NCBI GenBank assembly: GCA_021299385.1
Contig: JAJTGZ010000002.1
Location: forward strand, 1 to 64,000
Direction of reading: 5' to 3'
Source of the DNA: Phycisphaeraceae bacterium
GTDB taxonomy: Bacteria > Planctomycetota > Phycisphaerae > Phycisphaerales > UBA1924
DNA length: 64,000 nucleotides
Part shown: positions 36,310-46,064 of the stretch, in pieces
Layout of the letters: every line of letters begins with the position of its first letter
Position numbering within the stretch: the stretch's first letter is position 1
The notes under the pieces: generated by a model
What the model was told of the DNA's origin: nothing
Databases searched by the model: none
Seen by the model: only the letters and a program-made list of their open reading frames with translations
Position numbers and translations under genes: made by a program

Positions 36310-39228
36310 ATGTCCATGAGCAGCACGAGTACCACCCTTGCCGCCACGCCTGCATCGGTCAACGGCTGGAACGCCGAGTATCTCCAGGGGCAGTATGAGC
36401 AGTACCAGGCCGACCCGGGCTCGCTGACGAGCGAACTGCGCTCGTTCTTTGCCGGCTTTGACCTGGCGATGCGATCGGTGCCGGGTGGGGCTGCTGGCCC
36501 GGCTGCAAGTGGTGGCCCCGCGCCCGCCGGGGGGGAGTTGCGCGAGGCCCTTCGTTTGCACGCCGGGGTTGCCTCGCTGATCTCGGCATACCGCCGCTTC
36601 GGGCACTTTGCGGCACAACTCGACCCCTTCAAGCGGCCCCGCGCGGGGCACCCGGAGTTAGACCTTGCAGCGCACGGCCTGACAGCCGCCGACCTGAACA
36701 AGATCGTCGATGCTGGGACTCTGCCCGTCGGTGGTGCCGCGTGCACCCTCGCGGCAGTGCTCGACACGCTCAAGTCAATCTACTGCGGCAGCGTGGGCGT
36801 GCAGTACATGCACATCGCCGAGGTAGCCCAGCGCACGTGGCTGCAAGAGCGCATTGAGCAGTCGCGATTGGCCATTGCCCTGAGCACCAAAGAAAAAGCC
36901 GGCATCTTTGAGGCCCTCAACAAGAGCGAGCAGTTCGAGAAGTTTTTGCAGGTGCGTTACCCCAGCGACAAGCGATTCAGCCTTGAGGGTGCCGAGACAC
37001 TCATACCCGTCCTCGACCGCCTGATGCTCGCCGGCAGCGAGCTGGGCGTGAGCGAGTTGATGATGGGCATGCCCCACCGCGGGCGCATCAACGTGCTCAT
37101 CAACACGCTGGGCAAGACCTACGAGCAGATCTTCACCGAGTTTGAGGGGACATTCCCGAGCGACTACGCCGACGGCGGCGGGGATGTGAAGTATCACAAA
37201 GGCTTCTCCGGCGAGCGGCTGCTGCCCAACGGCAAAACCATGGGCCTCGCCCTGGCAAGCAACCCGAGCCACCTTGAGAGCGTCGGAGCCATTGTCATGG
37301 GGCGCTGCCGGGCCAAGCAACGCCTGCGCAACGATACCGAACGCCGGCAGGTCGTCCCGGTCGTGATGCACGGCGACGCGGCGGTGATCGGGCAGGGGAT
37401 CGTCGCAGAGCTTGCCAACATGAGCCAGCTCGAGGGGTACACCGTCGGCGGGGTCATCCACGTGGTGGTCAACAACCAGGTCGGCTTCACGACCGTGCCC
37501 GAGGATGGGCGCAGCAGCCCCTACTGCACCGACATCGCGTTGCAGAACGACGCGCCAGCGTTCCATGTTTGTGCCGACGACCCCGAGGCCGCCGTGGCGG
37601 TGGCGCAGATTTGCATGGAGTTCCGCCAGCGGTTCAAGCGCGACTGCTGGGTGGACCTGGTCTGCTACCGCAAGTACGGGCACAACGAACAGGACGAGCC
37701 GGCATACACCCAGCCTGTGATGGCCGGGATGATCAAGGCCAAGGCCAGCCCCGTGGCCATCTATGCCGAGCGGCTGGTGCGCGAGGGCGCGCTGAGCGAG
37801 GGGGCGATGGCCACGCTACGCGAGTCGCTGATGGCCCAGCTCAACAGCGCCCAAGACCTGGCCAAGAGCAAGGGCAAGCCGCCGAGCATCGACCCCGGCG
37901 GTCGGCGTTGGAAGGGGTATGGCAAGCAGTTCACCTTCCACCCGGTCAAGACGGCAATCTCAAAGGCCACACTCAAGGAAGTTTGCGATGCGCTGGGGCA
38001 CGCGCCCGAGGGGATGGACCTGCACAAGAACGTGCGTGCCCTGATGGCCGCGCGGCAGGCGCTTGGCGCGGGGACGGGTCCGATCAGTTACGCCGATGCT
38101 GAGAGCATCGCGCTCGGGGCACTCCTGCTGCAGGGTGTGGCCCTTCGCCTGAGCGGGCAGGACTGTCGCCGGGGCACCTTCAGCCACCGCCACGCGGTGG
38201 TGCGCGATCAGAAGACCGGCGAACCCTTCACCCCGCTCAACAACATGCGCCCAATCAGCGCACTGCCCGACGATGCCGGGAAGCCTGACCCCGACGGTAA
38301 GCCAACGCAGGCGCGGCTGTGCGTCTACGACTCGCCCCTGAGCGAAGAGGCCGTGATGGGCTTTGACTACGGCTACTCCCTGGCCGACCCGAACATGCTG
38401 GTGATGTGGGAGGGTCAGTTTGGCGACTTTGTCAACGGCGCTCAGGTGCTCATCGACCAGTACATCGCCAGTGCAGAGTTGAAGTGGAACAGGTGGTCGG
38501 GGTTGACGCTCCTGCTGCCACACGGGTACGAGGGGGCGGGGCCTGAGCACAGTTCCTGCCGGATCGAGCGGTTCTTGCAGTTGTGCGGCAACGACAACAT
38601 TCAAGTAACAATGCCGAGCACGGCAGCGCAAATCTTCCACCTGCTGCGCCGCCAGGGCAGCCCCGACCGCAAGTTCCGCAAGCCGCTGATCGTCGCGACG
38701 CCCAAGAGCATGTTGCGCGTGCAGACGAGCAAGGCCGAGGAGTTGCTGACGGGCACGTTCAGCGAACTGCTCGATGACCCGCTCTTTGCCGGGGCTTCGG
38801 GCACCAATGGCAAGCAAGGGCCGGACCGCAAGGGCGTCGGGCGTGTGGTGCTCTGTGCCGGGAAGATCTATCACGAGTTGGCCAAGCGGCGCGAGGAGTC
38901 CAAGAAGTTTGACACGGCCTTGGTGCGTGTCGAGCAGTTCTACCCCTTCCACGCGGACCTCTTTGCCGAGATCATCAAGGCCTACCCGGCCAAGGCGGAG
39001 CTGGTCTATTGCCAGGAGGAACCGCGCAACGCCGGGGCTTTCCTGTTTATAGACGATGTGCTGCGCAACCAGTGCGGGGTCAAAGCCCTGCGTTATATCG
39101 GCCGGCCGAGCAGCGCGGCCCCGGCGACGGGGAGCAAGAAACTCAGCGAGAAGCAGCAAGAGGCGATCCTGGCCGAGGCCATCGCCCCCGCCACGGGCAA
39201 GGACGCCAGCAAGGCGGTCAAGGCGTAG
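36310..39228 (+). CDS. sucA: 2-oxoglutarate dehydrogenase E1 component
   Basis: Thiamine-diphosphate enzyme that decarboxylates 2-oxoglutarate in the TCA cycle and passes succinyl to the E2 lipoyl arm. 972 aa, the usual SucA length. The N-terminal E2-binding segment has NAEYLQGQYEQYQADPGSL. The TPP/active-site motif is MMGMPHRGRINVLINTLGK, then SNPSHLESVG, HGDAAVIGQGIVAE, VNNQVGFTT and DLVCYRKYGHNEQDEP. The transketolase-like domain begins near 600 (RRGTFSHRHAVV, FDYGYSLADPNMLVMWEGQFGDF). ATG 36310 or 36316 could be used. sucB follows 91 bp downstream. The E3 subunit gene is not in the window. Confidence 0.96.
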   Translation: MSMSSTSTTLAATPASVNGWNAEYLQGQYEQYQADPGSLTSELRSFFAGFDLAMRSVPGGAAGPAASGGPAPAGGELREALRLHAGVASLISAYRRFGHFAAQLDPFKRPRAGHPELDLAAHGLTAADLNKIVDAGTLPVGGAACTLAAVLDTLKSIYCGSVGVQYMHIAEVAQRTWLQERIEQSRLAIALSTKEKAGIFEALNKSEQFEKFLQVRYPSDKRFSLEGAETLIPVLDRLMLAGSELGVSELMMGMPHRGRINVLINTLGKTYEQIFTEFEGTFPSDYADGGGDVKYHKGFSGERLLPNGKTMGLALASNPSHLESVGAIVMGRCRAKQRLRNDTERRQVVPVVMHGDAAVIGQGIVAELANMSQLEGYTVGGVIHVVVNNQVGFTTVPEDGRSSPYCTDIALQNDAPAFHVCADDPEAAVAVAQICMEFRQRFKRDCWVDLVCYRKYGHNEQDEPAYTQPVMAGMIKAKASPVAIYAERLVREGALSEGAMATLRESLMAQLNSAQDLAKSKGKPPSIDPGGRRWKGYGKQFTFHPVKTAISKATLKEVCDALGHAPEGMDLHKNVRALMAARQALGAGTGPISYADAESIALGALLLQGVALRLSGQDCRRGTFSHRHAVVRDQKTGEPFTPLNNMRPISALPDDAGKPDPDGKPTQARLCVYDSPLSEEAVMGFDYGYSLADPNMLVMWEGQFGDFVNGAQVLIDQYIASAELKWNRWSGLTLLLPHGYEGAGPEHSSCRIERFLQLCGNDNIQVTMPSTAAQIFHLLRRQGSPDRKFRKPLIVATPKSMLRVQTSKAEELLTGTFSELLDDPLFAGASGTNGKQGPDRKGVGRVVLCAGKIYHELAKRREESKKFDTALVRVEQFYPFHADLFAEIIKAYPAKAELVYCQEEPRNAGAFLFIDDVLRNQCGVKALRYIGRPSSAAPATGSKKLSEKQQEAILAEAIAPATGKDASKAVKA

Positions 39229-39319
39229 GCCCTTGGGGGGCGCGCCGAGTTTGGGATCGGGCCAACGAGTCTGTTTGACGATGCACCCCGGCACGCCGGC
39301 GTGCCGATAGAGAGCCACC

Positions 39320-40612
39320 ATGCCAGCCGACATCATCATCCCCGAGTTTGGCGAGTCTGTTACCACCGGCGTCATCAGCCGGTGGCTGGTTCAGGACGGG
39401 CAGACCGTCGCGCGCGACCAGCCCGTGCTGGAACTGGAGACAGACAAGGTAACCGCCGAGGTCGTCGCCCCCGCTGCGGGCGTGCTCAAGCACGCGGCCA
39501 AGGCGGGGGACACGGTGCCCGTCAAGAGCACCGTCGGGCAGATTCTCGACAGCGGCGCAACCCCCGCAGCCGCGAAGGGCACACCCGCCGGACCGGCACC
39601 GACAGCCATGCCCGCCGAGGCCCCCACTGCTTCCCAGGCACCAGCAGTCAAGCCCGCCCCGGCCGCGGCTGCCGAGACCAACGGCCACGCCGAGGTCCGC
39701 GCCACGCCCCTGGCCCGCAAGGTCGCCGATGAGCAGGGTGTGGACCTCGCCCGCGTCCCGGGCACCGGCCCGGGCGGGCGCATCCGCGAGAGCGACGTGC
39801 TCGCGGCGGCCTCGGTGGTCGGCAAAGCGCAGGCCATCGGCTCCGGTGGCATCGCCGCCGGTGCACCCCCCAAAGGAACCCCGGCAGACAAGCCCGGCAA
39901 CCGGCGCGAGAAGCTCAGCCCTCTGCGCCAGCGGATCGCCGCACGCCTGGTCGAGGCGCAGCACAACGCCGCGATGCTCACGACCTTTAACGAGGTCGAT
40001 ATGTCAGCCGTCATGGCGATACGTAGCAAGCACAAGGAAGAGTTTGAGAAGAAGCACGGCGTCGGGCTTGGCTTCATGTCCTTCTTCATCACCGCCGCGG
40101 CCAACGCGCTCAAGCAAATCCCCATTGCCAACGCCTATCTCGTCCAGGGACAGACCGGCCTGGAAGTTGAGTACCACCAGTCGCAGGACATCGCCGTCGC
40201 CGTCAGCACGCCCAAGGGGTTGACGGTGCCGGTGCTGCGCAACTGCGGTCAACTCTCTTATGCGGGCATCGAGCGCGGGATCAAGGACTTGGCCACCCGC
40301 GCCCGCGAGGGGAAGCTCACGCTCGACGACCTGCAAGGTGGCACCTTCACGATCACCAACGGCGGCGTCTTCGGCTCGCTGATGAGCACGCCGATTCTCA
40401 ACGCCCCGCAGTCGGCGATCCTGGGCATGCACACGATCAAGAACCGCCCCGTCGAGAACCCCGATAAGCCCGGCGAGATCACGCTGCGCCCGATGATGTA
40501 CCTGGCCCTCTCCTACGACCACCGCCTGCTCGATGGCTCTGATGCAGTTACGTTCCTCGTCTCGATCAAGAACGCTCTGGAGCGCCCCGAACGGCAACTG
40601 CTTGAGTTGTAG
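39320..40612 (+). CDS. sucB: Dihydrolipoyllysine succinyltransferase (2-OGDH E2)
   Basis: The E2 core of 2-oxoglutarate dehydrogenase. The 430 aa start with a lipoyl domain (1-78) carrying the lipoylated lysine K43 in [11 protein letters not shown], followed by an Ala/Pro-rich hinge. The peripheral-subunit-binding domain is at about 129-165 ([33 protein letters not shown]). The catalytic domain runs from 195 and ends in [17 protein letters not shown] with the active-site His and Asp. [11 protein letters not shown] and [19 protein letters not shown] are typical SucB motifs. It is in an operon with sucA. Confidence 0.95.
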   Translation: MPADIIIPEFGESVTTGVISRWLVQDGQTVARDQPVLELETDKVTAEVVAPAAGVLKHAAKAGDTVPVKSTVGQILDSGATPAAAKGTPAGPAPTAMPAEAPTASQAPAVKPAPAAAAETNGHAEVRATPLARKVADEQGVDLARVPGTGPGGRIRESDVLAAASVVGKAQAIGSGGIAAGAPPKGTPADKPGNRREKLSPLRQRIAARLVEAQHNAAMLTTFNEVDMSAVMAIRSKHKEEFEKKHGVGLGFMSFFITAAANALKQIPIANAYLVQGQTGLEVEYHQSQDIAVAVSTPKGLTVPVLRNCGQLSYAGIERGIKDLATRAREGKLTLDDLQGGTFTITNGGVFGSLMSTPILNAPQSAILGMHTIKNRPVENPDKPGEITLRPMMYLALSYDHRLLDGSDAVTFLVSIKNALERPERQLLEL

Positions 40613-40808
40613 CGGCGTGTTATGACACCATGCTTGCAACGGGCCGATGGGGGCCAGACGCCAGGCCGTTGTATGCGGACCTTGGGGTCGATCTGTAGGG
40701 GCAAGAGAAACTCCGCCGGCGGTTTGTGGGGCATCTTTTTTGGCCGACCGGTCTAAAAATGCCGCACTTTCATGGATCAGTCGGCGTATGCACTACGGAG
40801 ATATACAC

Positions 40809-41603
40809 GTGATCAAGACTCAATACGTATCGTCAGCCGTGGGCTTGGAGGGTCGAATGCCTGCATCTGCATCTATTTCTGGGTTGGCGGGGACCAACCC
40901 TCTGCCGAATGATCTGGCCGAGGTCTGGCATTGTCTGAACACTGATTCCGGCGCGGACGTTGCGATCTGCAGCGCCGACGGGCGCATCCACTTCATCAGC
41001 TCCGTCCTGTCATGGTGGGCTCCGATCCGTGCCTCTGACGACCTCATCGGCAAGAACCTGCTGGAGGTCTTCCCCAGGCCCATTGCCGAGGAACGCATCA
41101 CGCTGATCAAACGCGTCATCGAGACGGGCAAGCCCGTGATGCTGCACGCGGCGTGGAAGGGGATCCGCACCCGCACGGTGATCCGCCCCCTCCGCTCACC
41201 CGCCGGCACGATCGACCGCGTGCTGATCGTCGGCCGGGGGACAGTCCCATCCGATGAGACGCGAGCGGCACAGGCCGACTTTGAGGTCGTCCAGGCGCAG
41301 CACGTCGACAAGGGGCAGCTCGCCCACCTCACGGCCCGCGAACTGGAAATCCTGGCCCTGATCGGCCAGGGCCTAACGACCGCAGCGATCGCTGACCGCC
41401 TCTACCGCAGCCGCAAGACCATCGAGGCGCACCGCCTGAGCCTGGGCATCAAGCTCAAGGCGCGCAACCGTGTGGACCTTGCCCGCATCGCGGTCCAGAG
41501 CGGGCTGGTCGCCCCTTCCGAGACGACTACTCCCGAGCGCAGCCGGCGCGGGCCACGTTCCAGCGGCCGGTCCCCTGGCCCCGGCGCAGGCCCGAAACTC
41601 TGA
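40809..41603 (+). CDS. PAS-LuxR family transcriptional regulator
   Basis: 264 aa. A PAS-like sensor domain lies at about 35-140 (ADVAICSADGRIHFISSVLS, GKNLLEVFPRPIAEERITLI). A LuxR helix-turn-helix follows at about 175-235: LTARELEILALIGQGLTTAA then IADRLYRSRKTIEAHRLSLG. The end is a basic, Pro/Ser-rich tail. GTG 40809 is chosen because GGAG lies 8 nt upstream. An ATG at 40788 lacks a site, and a longer frame from 40647 adds unrelated residues. It lacks a response-regulator receiver domain. Its signal and targets are unknown. It sits downstream of sucAB and upstream of lipid/glycan genes. Confidence 0.85.
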   Translation: MIKTQYVSSAVGLEGRMPASASISGLAGTNPLPNDLAEVWHCLNTDSGADVAICSADGRIHFISSVLSWWAPIRASDDLIGKNLLEVFPRPIAEERITLIKRVIETGKPVMLHAAWKGIRTRTVIRPLRSPAGTIDRVLIVGRGTVPSDETRAAQADFEVVQAQHVDKGQLAHLTARELEILALIGQGLTTAAIADRLYRSRKTIEAHRLSLGIKLKARNRVDLARIAVQSGLVAPSETTTPERSRRGPRSSGRSPGPGAGPKL

Positions 41604-41714
41604 CCGATCATCCAAGCACCGTTCCCCCCGCGCCCGGCCCCGTGATGGGCGCTTTCGTACCCGCTGGCAACCCAGCAAACGACCAACTGCCGGGCGTGCG
41701 CGACGTGCGGATAC

Positions 41715-42527
41715 TTGTCCGTGCCCCCAACCACTCCGCAGGCCAGCCAGGTTGTCCCCGCTGAGCTCAAGCCCTGGATGCTCAACTTCTTTAACGCCCG
41801 TGTGCTCGGGCCGATGGTCCGCCGGGCCTGGCACGCCGTGCGCTTGGCTGCCGACACTGGCGATCAACCCCTGCATGATCTGGCCGCTCACAAGGGGCCT
41901 GCGATCGTGGCGATGAATCACCACTCCTGGTGGGACCCGATGCTCGGGCTCTGGCTGTCGGGCAAGTACCTCCCGGGGCGTCCTTGCTATGCCCCGATGG
42001 AGCGGGCACAACTGGCCAAGTTTGCCATCCTCAAAAAACTCGGCATCTTCGGCGTCGATCCCGACGACCCCGCCACCCTCCCGTTGATGTCGGCCTACCT
42101 CGGGCAACTTTGGGCACGCGACCGCAGCGCGGTGTTGTGGATCACCCCGCAGGGCCAGTTTGCCGACCCGCGCGTGCCGATCCACCTGCGCCCGGGCGCC
42201 GCCGCGGTGGCCGCCTCACTGCCGACGCCCCCGCTGGTCGTCAGCCTCACCACCGAGATGGTCTTCTGGACCGACAAGAAGCCCGAGCTGCTCATCCGCG
42301 CCGCGGCCGTTGCGGCCCCGCTCTCGCCCAGCACCCCCTCCTGGCACCGCGCCCTGACGCGGGCGATGCAGGCGAACGCCGATGCCTTGCGCGACTTGGC
42401 CATCACACGCGACCCCGGGCGTTTTATCGTCATAGGCGGCGGCGGTGCCGCACGCACAAATATTTTCTACGACGCCTGGCTTACCCTACGCGGGCGGGGC
42501 AACCGGATCACCCCCACGCCGCGATAG
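41715..42527 (+). CDS. PlsC-like lysophospholipid/glycolipid acyltransferase
   Basis: The 270-residue PlsC-type acyltransferase has the catalytic HX4D motif at H69-H-S-W-W-D74 in IVAMNHHSWWDPM. A second block reads LGIFGVDPDDPATLPLM and a third WITPQGQFADPRVPIHLRPG, the substrate-binding P-x-G-type region. It starts at TTG 41715 or GTG 41721; no strong ribosome site separates them. It is followed 77 bp downstream by a glycosyltransferase. The pair resembles the glucosyltransferase/acyltransferase sets that decorate carotenoids (CrtQ/CrtO or CruC/CruD type), but this is inference; phospholipid acylation is the alternative. Confidence 0.8.
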   Translation: MSVPPTTPQASQVVPAELKPWMLNFFNARVLGPMVRRAWHAVRLAADTGDQPLHDLAAHKGPAIVAMNHHSWWDPMLGLWLSGKYLPGRPCYAPMERAQLAKFAILKKLGIFGVDPDDPATLPLMSAYLGQLWARDRSAVLWITPQGQFADPRVPIHLRPGAAAVAASLPTPPLVVSLTTEMVFWTDKKPELLIRAAAVAAPLSPSTPSWHRALTRAMQANADALRDLAITRDPGRFIVIGGGGAARTNIFYDAWLTLRGRGNRITPTPR

Positions 42528-42604
42528 CACCGGGCAACCTTGAGCAAACAAACCGATTTATACCACTACCCTCTCACACGCCCCGGCGGGCAAGGAAAGG
42601 CAGG

Positions 42605-43825
42605 ATGATGACAGCAGTCGATTGGGTGCTCGCGTCCGGGGCCTTCATGGCGATCGTCGCCCTGGTGATGACGTGCATCAACCTGCGCCTCTACCAACCC
42701 GCGCCGGCTGCGGGCCCGGGCGTTGTCGGTGGCTCTGGCGGCAGGGATTCCGAGCCGGTCGTCTCAGTGTGCATCCCCGCGCGCAACGAGGCGGCGAATA
42801 TCCGCGCGTGCGTGCAGTCGCTGCTGGGCGGTACGCTAGAGCACATCGAGGTGCTCGTCTACAACGACCAGAGCACCGACGGGACCGGGGCGATCCTCGC
42901 CGAGATGGCCTCTCTCGACGGCCGGGTTGTCCTTCCCCCCACCCGCGCGCTGCCCGCAGGGTGGAACGGCAAGCAGTTTGGGTGCGACACCCTGGGCCGA
43001 TCGGCACGGGGCGACTGGCTCCTGTTTACCGACGCCGACGTGCGCTTCCACCCCGATGCCCTCGCCCGCACGCTCGCCCAGGCACAAGCCATGCGCCTGG
43101 ACCTGCTGAGCACCTTCCCCCGCCAGATCACCGGCACCCTCGGCGAGCGCCTCGCCGTGCCGATGATCTTTTTTATCCTTTTTTCCTACCTCCCTTTCCC
43201 GCGCATGCGGCGTACAAACGACCCGGCGGCCTCAGCCGGGTGCGGGCAGTTCCTCTTCGCCCGGCGTGAGGCCTACCTCGCCAGCGGTGGGCACGCGGCG
43301 TTCAAGGACTCCATGCACGACGGCGTGAAAATGCCCCGCACCTTCCGCCGGGCTGGGTTCAAGACCGACCTCTTCGACGGCACCGATCTCTGCTGTGTCC
43401 GCATGTACACCGGCTTGGCCCAGACCTGGCGCGGCTTCACCAAAAACGCATTCGAGGGCCTCGGCTCGATCGGGCTGCTGGGGTTCATCACGCTCGTGCA
43501 CCTGCTGGCGCACGTGCTGCCGTGGGTGGTGGTGCTGCTCTGGGTCTTCATCCCGGCGTTCGTTACGGTGGCACCCCATGACGAACTCGGCATGGCGCGA
43601 TTCGCTGCCACGGGGCTTGTCTTTGCCGCCCTTGCCGTGCTGGCCAACATCCTCCAGCGCACGCTGCTGATGGTCCGCTTCCGCCAGCCCATCGTCGGCG
43701 TCCTGCTGCACCCCATCGGCGTGCTGCTGATGACGGCTATCCAGTGGCGCAGCTGGTGGCTGCACATCACCGGCCGGCGCGTCTGGCGCGGGCGCGTCGC
43801 TGGTGAGCCTACTTCCGCTTCTTAA
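42605..43825 (+). CDS. Family 2 glycosyltransferase with membrane anchors
   Basis: 406 aa: an N-terminal helix (about 8-28), a GT-A domain opening VVSVCIPARNEAANIRACVQ, VLVYNDQSTDGTGAIL, LLFTDADVRFHP (DxD metal site) and AGCGQFLFARREAYL. Four C-terminal membrane helices lie at about 295-405. AAGGAAAGG lies about 9 nt before ATG 42605. The layout matches membrane-anchored processive-like GT2 enzymes and the carotenoid glucosyltransferase CrtQ/CruC group. Its 3' end overlaps the convergent ffh by 17 bp. Acceptor and sugar are unknown; pairing with the acyltransferase suggests a lipid or carotenoid acceptor. Confidence 0.85.
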   Translation: MMTAVDWVLASGAFMAIVALVMTCINLRLYQPAPAAGPGVVGGSGGRDSEPVVSVCIPARNEAANIRACVQSLLGGTLEHIEVLVYNDQSTDGTGAILAEMASLDGRVVLPPTRALPAGWNGKQFGCDTLGRSARGDWLLFTDADVRFHPDALARTLAQAQAMRLDLLSTFPRQITGTLGERLAVPMIFFILFSYLPFPRMRRTNDPAASAGCGQFLFARREAYLASGGHAAFKDSMHDGVKMPRTFRRAGFKTDLFDGTDLCCVRMYTGLAQTWRGFTKNAFEGLGSIGLLGFITLVHLLAHVLPWVVVLLWVFIPAFVTVAPHDELGMARFAATGLVFAALAVLANILQRTLLMVRFRQPIVGVLLHPIGVLLMTAIQWRSWWLHITGRRVWRGRVAGEPTSAS

Positions 43826-45368
43826 ACTTACTCTTGATGCTCGGCGTGAACGTCGAGCCCCGCTGCTGGGCCAGCCCGGGCATCCCCGACAGCCCCGGCA
43901 GCAGGCCGCCACCGCCGCCCATCCCTTTGACGGCGTTGACCCGGTCCGCCGCGCTCATCCCCCCGAACTGCTGCATGAGTTTGCTGACGGTCTTGAACTG
44001 ATTAACAAGCCCCCCGACCTGCTCGACCTTGGTCCCCGACCCGCGTGCCACACGCCCACGCCGGCTGTTGTTCAGCAGCGACACGTCGCGCCGCTCCCTG
44101 GGGGTCATGCTGTGCACGATCCCCTCGACCTGGTCGATCTGCTTGTCATCGATGTGCAGGTTTTTCATCTCGTTGCCCACGCCGGGCAGCAGGCCCATCA
44201 ACTGCTTGAGCGGGCCCATGCGGCGCAGGCTCTTGAGCTGGGCCAAGAAGTCGTCCATCCCCATCTGCCCCTTAGAAATCTTCTCCTCAAGGGCCTTGGC
44301 CTCGTCGTCGCTGACCTGCTCCTTGGCCTTCTGCACCAGGCTGAGCACGTCGCCCATGCCCAGGATGCGCCCGGCTATACGCGCGGCATGAAACTCCTCG
44401 ATCTGGTCCAACTTCTCACCCGTGCCGATAAACCGGATCGGCGCGCCGGTAACGGCCTTGACCGACAGGGCCGCCCCGCCACGCGTGTCGCTGTCAAACT
44501 TCGTCAGGATCAGCCCGTCGACTTGCAGACGCGCGTGGAAGGCCTTGGCGCTCTTGACGGCGTCCTGCCCGGTCATCGCGTCGGCGACGAGGAAAATCTG
44601 GTGCGGGCGCAGCGCCTTGTTCACCTGCTCGAGTTCGCCCATCAGTTCGTCGTTGACGTGCAGGCGGCCGGCGGTGTCGAGGATCACCGTGTCGATCCCC
44701 TCACGCCGGGCCTGCGCGAGCGCTCGCTGGCAGACCCCCACAGCCACGCCCACCGCCTGGCCATACTCGGCGGCCTTGTCAGGCTCACCATAAAACACAA
44801 CCTTCCCAACGCCAGCCCCACCGCCGGGCCCACTGCCGGGGATTGCCCCAACCTGCTCGGCCAGCGTCCGCAACTGCTCGATCGCCGCGGGGCGTTGCAG
44901 GTCCGCCGCCACCAGCATCACCGAGCGGTTGCGTTTGCGTAGCCACCCGGCCAGCTTGCCGCAGGTGGTCGTTTTGCCGCTGCCTTGTAGCCCGCACATC
45001 ATCACCACCGTCGGGCCCGGGGTGATCTGCAGCACGCCCGGGCCGTCTTGCATCATGACCTCGGCGGCCTGCTGGGGCGTAGCCCCCGCGGGTATTGCCG
45101 GGGCATCGCCGAGCAGCGCGACGAGCTTGTCGTAGACGATCCCGATCATCTCCTGCCCGGGCTGCAGACTCTTGGTTACCTCCTTGCCCACCGCCTCTTG
45201 CATCACCTGGGTCGTAAAATCGTTGATGACCTCCAGCGAAACGTCCGCCTCGAGCAGACTGGTGCGGACCTCGGCAACCGCATCGGCAATGTTCTTCTCG
45301 CTCAACTTGGCGTTGCCCGAGAGTTTGCGGAAAAGCCCGTTGAACGAGTCGGTCAGGCGGTCGAACAT
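43809..45368 (-). CDS. ffh: Signal recognition particle protein
   Basis: GTPase that targets nascent membrane proteins to FtsY and SecYEG together with SRP RNA. 519 aa. The N domain starts MFDRLTDSFNGLFRKLSG. The G domain has GLQGSGKTTTCGKLA (P-loop), DTAGRLHVNDELM, TKFDSDTRGGAAL and GTGEKLDQIEEF. The M domain is at about 310-519 with the Met/Gly-rich end (MGGGGGLLPGLSGM) and the basic KFKKRK tail. Near residue 170 a Gly/Pro-rich insert (GSGPGGGAGVGK) lengthens a loop of the G domain relative to standard Ffh. It ends convergent with the glycosyltransferase. Confidence 0.94.
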   Translation of the reverse strand: MFDRLTDSFNGLFRKLSGNAKLSEKNIADAVAEVRTSLLEADVSLEVINDFTTQVMQEAVGKEVTKSLQPGQEMIGIVYDKLVALLGDAPAIPAGATPQQAAEVMMQDGPGVLQITPGPTVVMMCGLQGSGKTTTCGKLAGWLRKRNRSVMLVAADLQRPAAIEQLRTLAEQVGAIPGSGPGGGAGVGKVVFYGEPDKAAEYGQAVGVAVGVCQRALAQARREGIDTVILDTAGRLHVNDELMGELEQVNKALRPHQIFLVADAMTGQDAVKSAKAFHARLQVDGLILTKFDSDTRGGAALSVKAVTGAPIRFIGTGEKLDQIEEFHAARIAGRILGMGDVLSLVQKAKEQVSDDEAKALEEKISKGQMGMDDFLAQLKSLRRMGPLKQLMGLLPGVGNEMKNLHIDDKQIDQVEGIVHSMTPRERRDVSLLNNSRRGRVARGSGTKVEQVGGLVNQFKTVSKLMQQFGGMSAADRVNAVKGMGGGGGLLPGLSGMPGLAQQRGSTFTPSIKSKFKKRK

Positions 45369-45536
45369 CAGCGGTGGTCCGTGAAAAGAGTGCGGTTGCG
45401 GGGTTGCGGGCGGGTGCGTGCGTGGTGCACGCCAAGGCGGAACAATAGCAATCTACCCCACAGGCCAGGCCAGATCGGCTAGACTTGACCGGCATCGCTT
45501 GGGTTTTTCCATTCACCGCTTTGATGGAGGTGTTCG

Positions 45537-46019
45537 ATGGGCAAGTTCATTGCGTTCCTGCTGGTTCTTGGTCTGGGCATCGGCGCGTGGTACTTTGTTG
45601 CCGGGCCTGGCAAGGGCAGGCTTGGCGGCGGGTCGTACAGTGGTGGTCAGAGCGATCAGGCCTCCTCCGGCGGGCATGGCAACCTCCCGGCGGTCTTCGC
45701 CGATCTCTCCTTCGAGAAGGCCCTGGCTGAGAACGCCACCAGCGGCAAGCCCCTGGTCGTCAACATGTCCGCCAGCTGGTGCCCACCCTGCCAGCAGATG
45801 AAAAAACAAGTCTGGCCCGATCCCAAAGTTGCATCCTGGTTCGCTACCAACGGCAAGGCGATCTATGTCGATGTCGATCAAGACAAGGCCGTGGCCAGCA
45901 AACTAAACATCAAGTCGATGCCCACAATGGTCGTCTTCAAGAACGGCAAAGAGGTCTCCCGCACCTCCGGCGGGCGCGGGGCCAGCGACCTGATCTCCTG
46001 GCTCGACAAATACAAGTAA
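45537..46019 (+). CDS. Membrane-tethered thioredoxin-fold protein
   Basis: 160 aa: an N-terminal anchor (FIAFLLVLGLGIGAWYFVAG, 4-23), a Gly/Ser linker, then a thioredoxin domain with the redox pair C82-P-P-C85 in MSASWCPPCQQMKK and the cis-Pro loop KSMPTMVVFKNGKE. The domain faces the periplasm. GGAGG lies 6 nt before ATG 45537. A clear intrinsic terminator follows 22 nt after the stop. The WCPPC sequence and the PDPKVASWFATN stretch resemble thioredoxin-like DUF953/Thioredoxin_7 reductases. The partner is unknown. Confidence 0.87.
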   Translation: MGKFIAFLLVLGLGIGAWYFVAGPGKGRLGGGSYSGGQSDQASSGGHGNLPAVFADLSFEKALAENATSGKPLVVNMSASWCPPCQQMKKQVWPDPKVASWFATNGKAIYVDVDQDKAVASKLNIKSMPTMVVFKNGKEVSRTSGGRGASDLISWLDKYK

Positions 46020-46041
46020 ACCCCTCGGCAATCGCCTCAAT

Positions 46042-46064
46042 ACACCCTGCGATAGGGTGTTTTT
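46042..46064 (+). terminator. Rho-independent terminator of thioredoxin gene
   Basis: ACACCCT-GCGAT-AGGGTGT is a perfect 7-bp stem with a 5-nt loop, followed by TTTTT. It starts 22 bp after the thioredoxin stop. The right arm overlaps the apparent GTG start of the next gene. Confidence 0.85.

Noticed and set aside
28000-41000. dif recombination site
   Set aside because: No sequence close to the XerCD consensus was found by eye in the skew-transition region.
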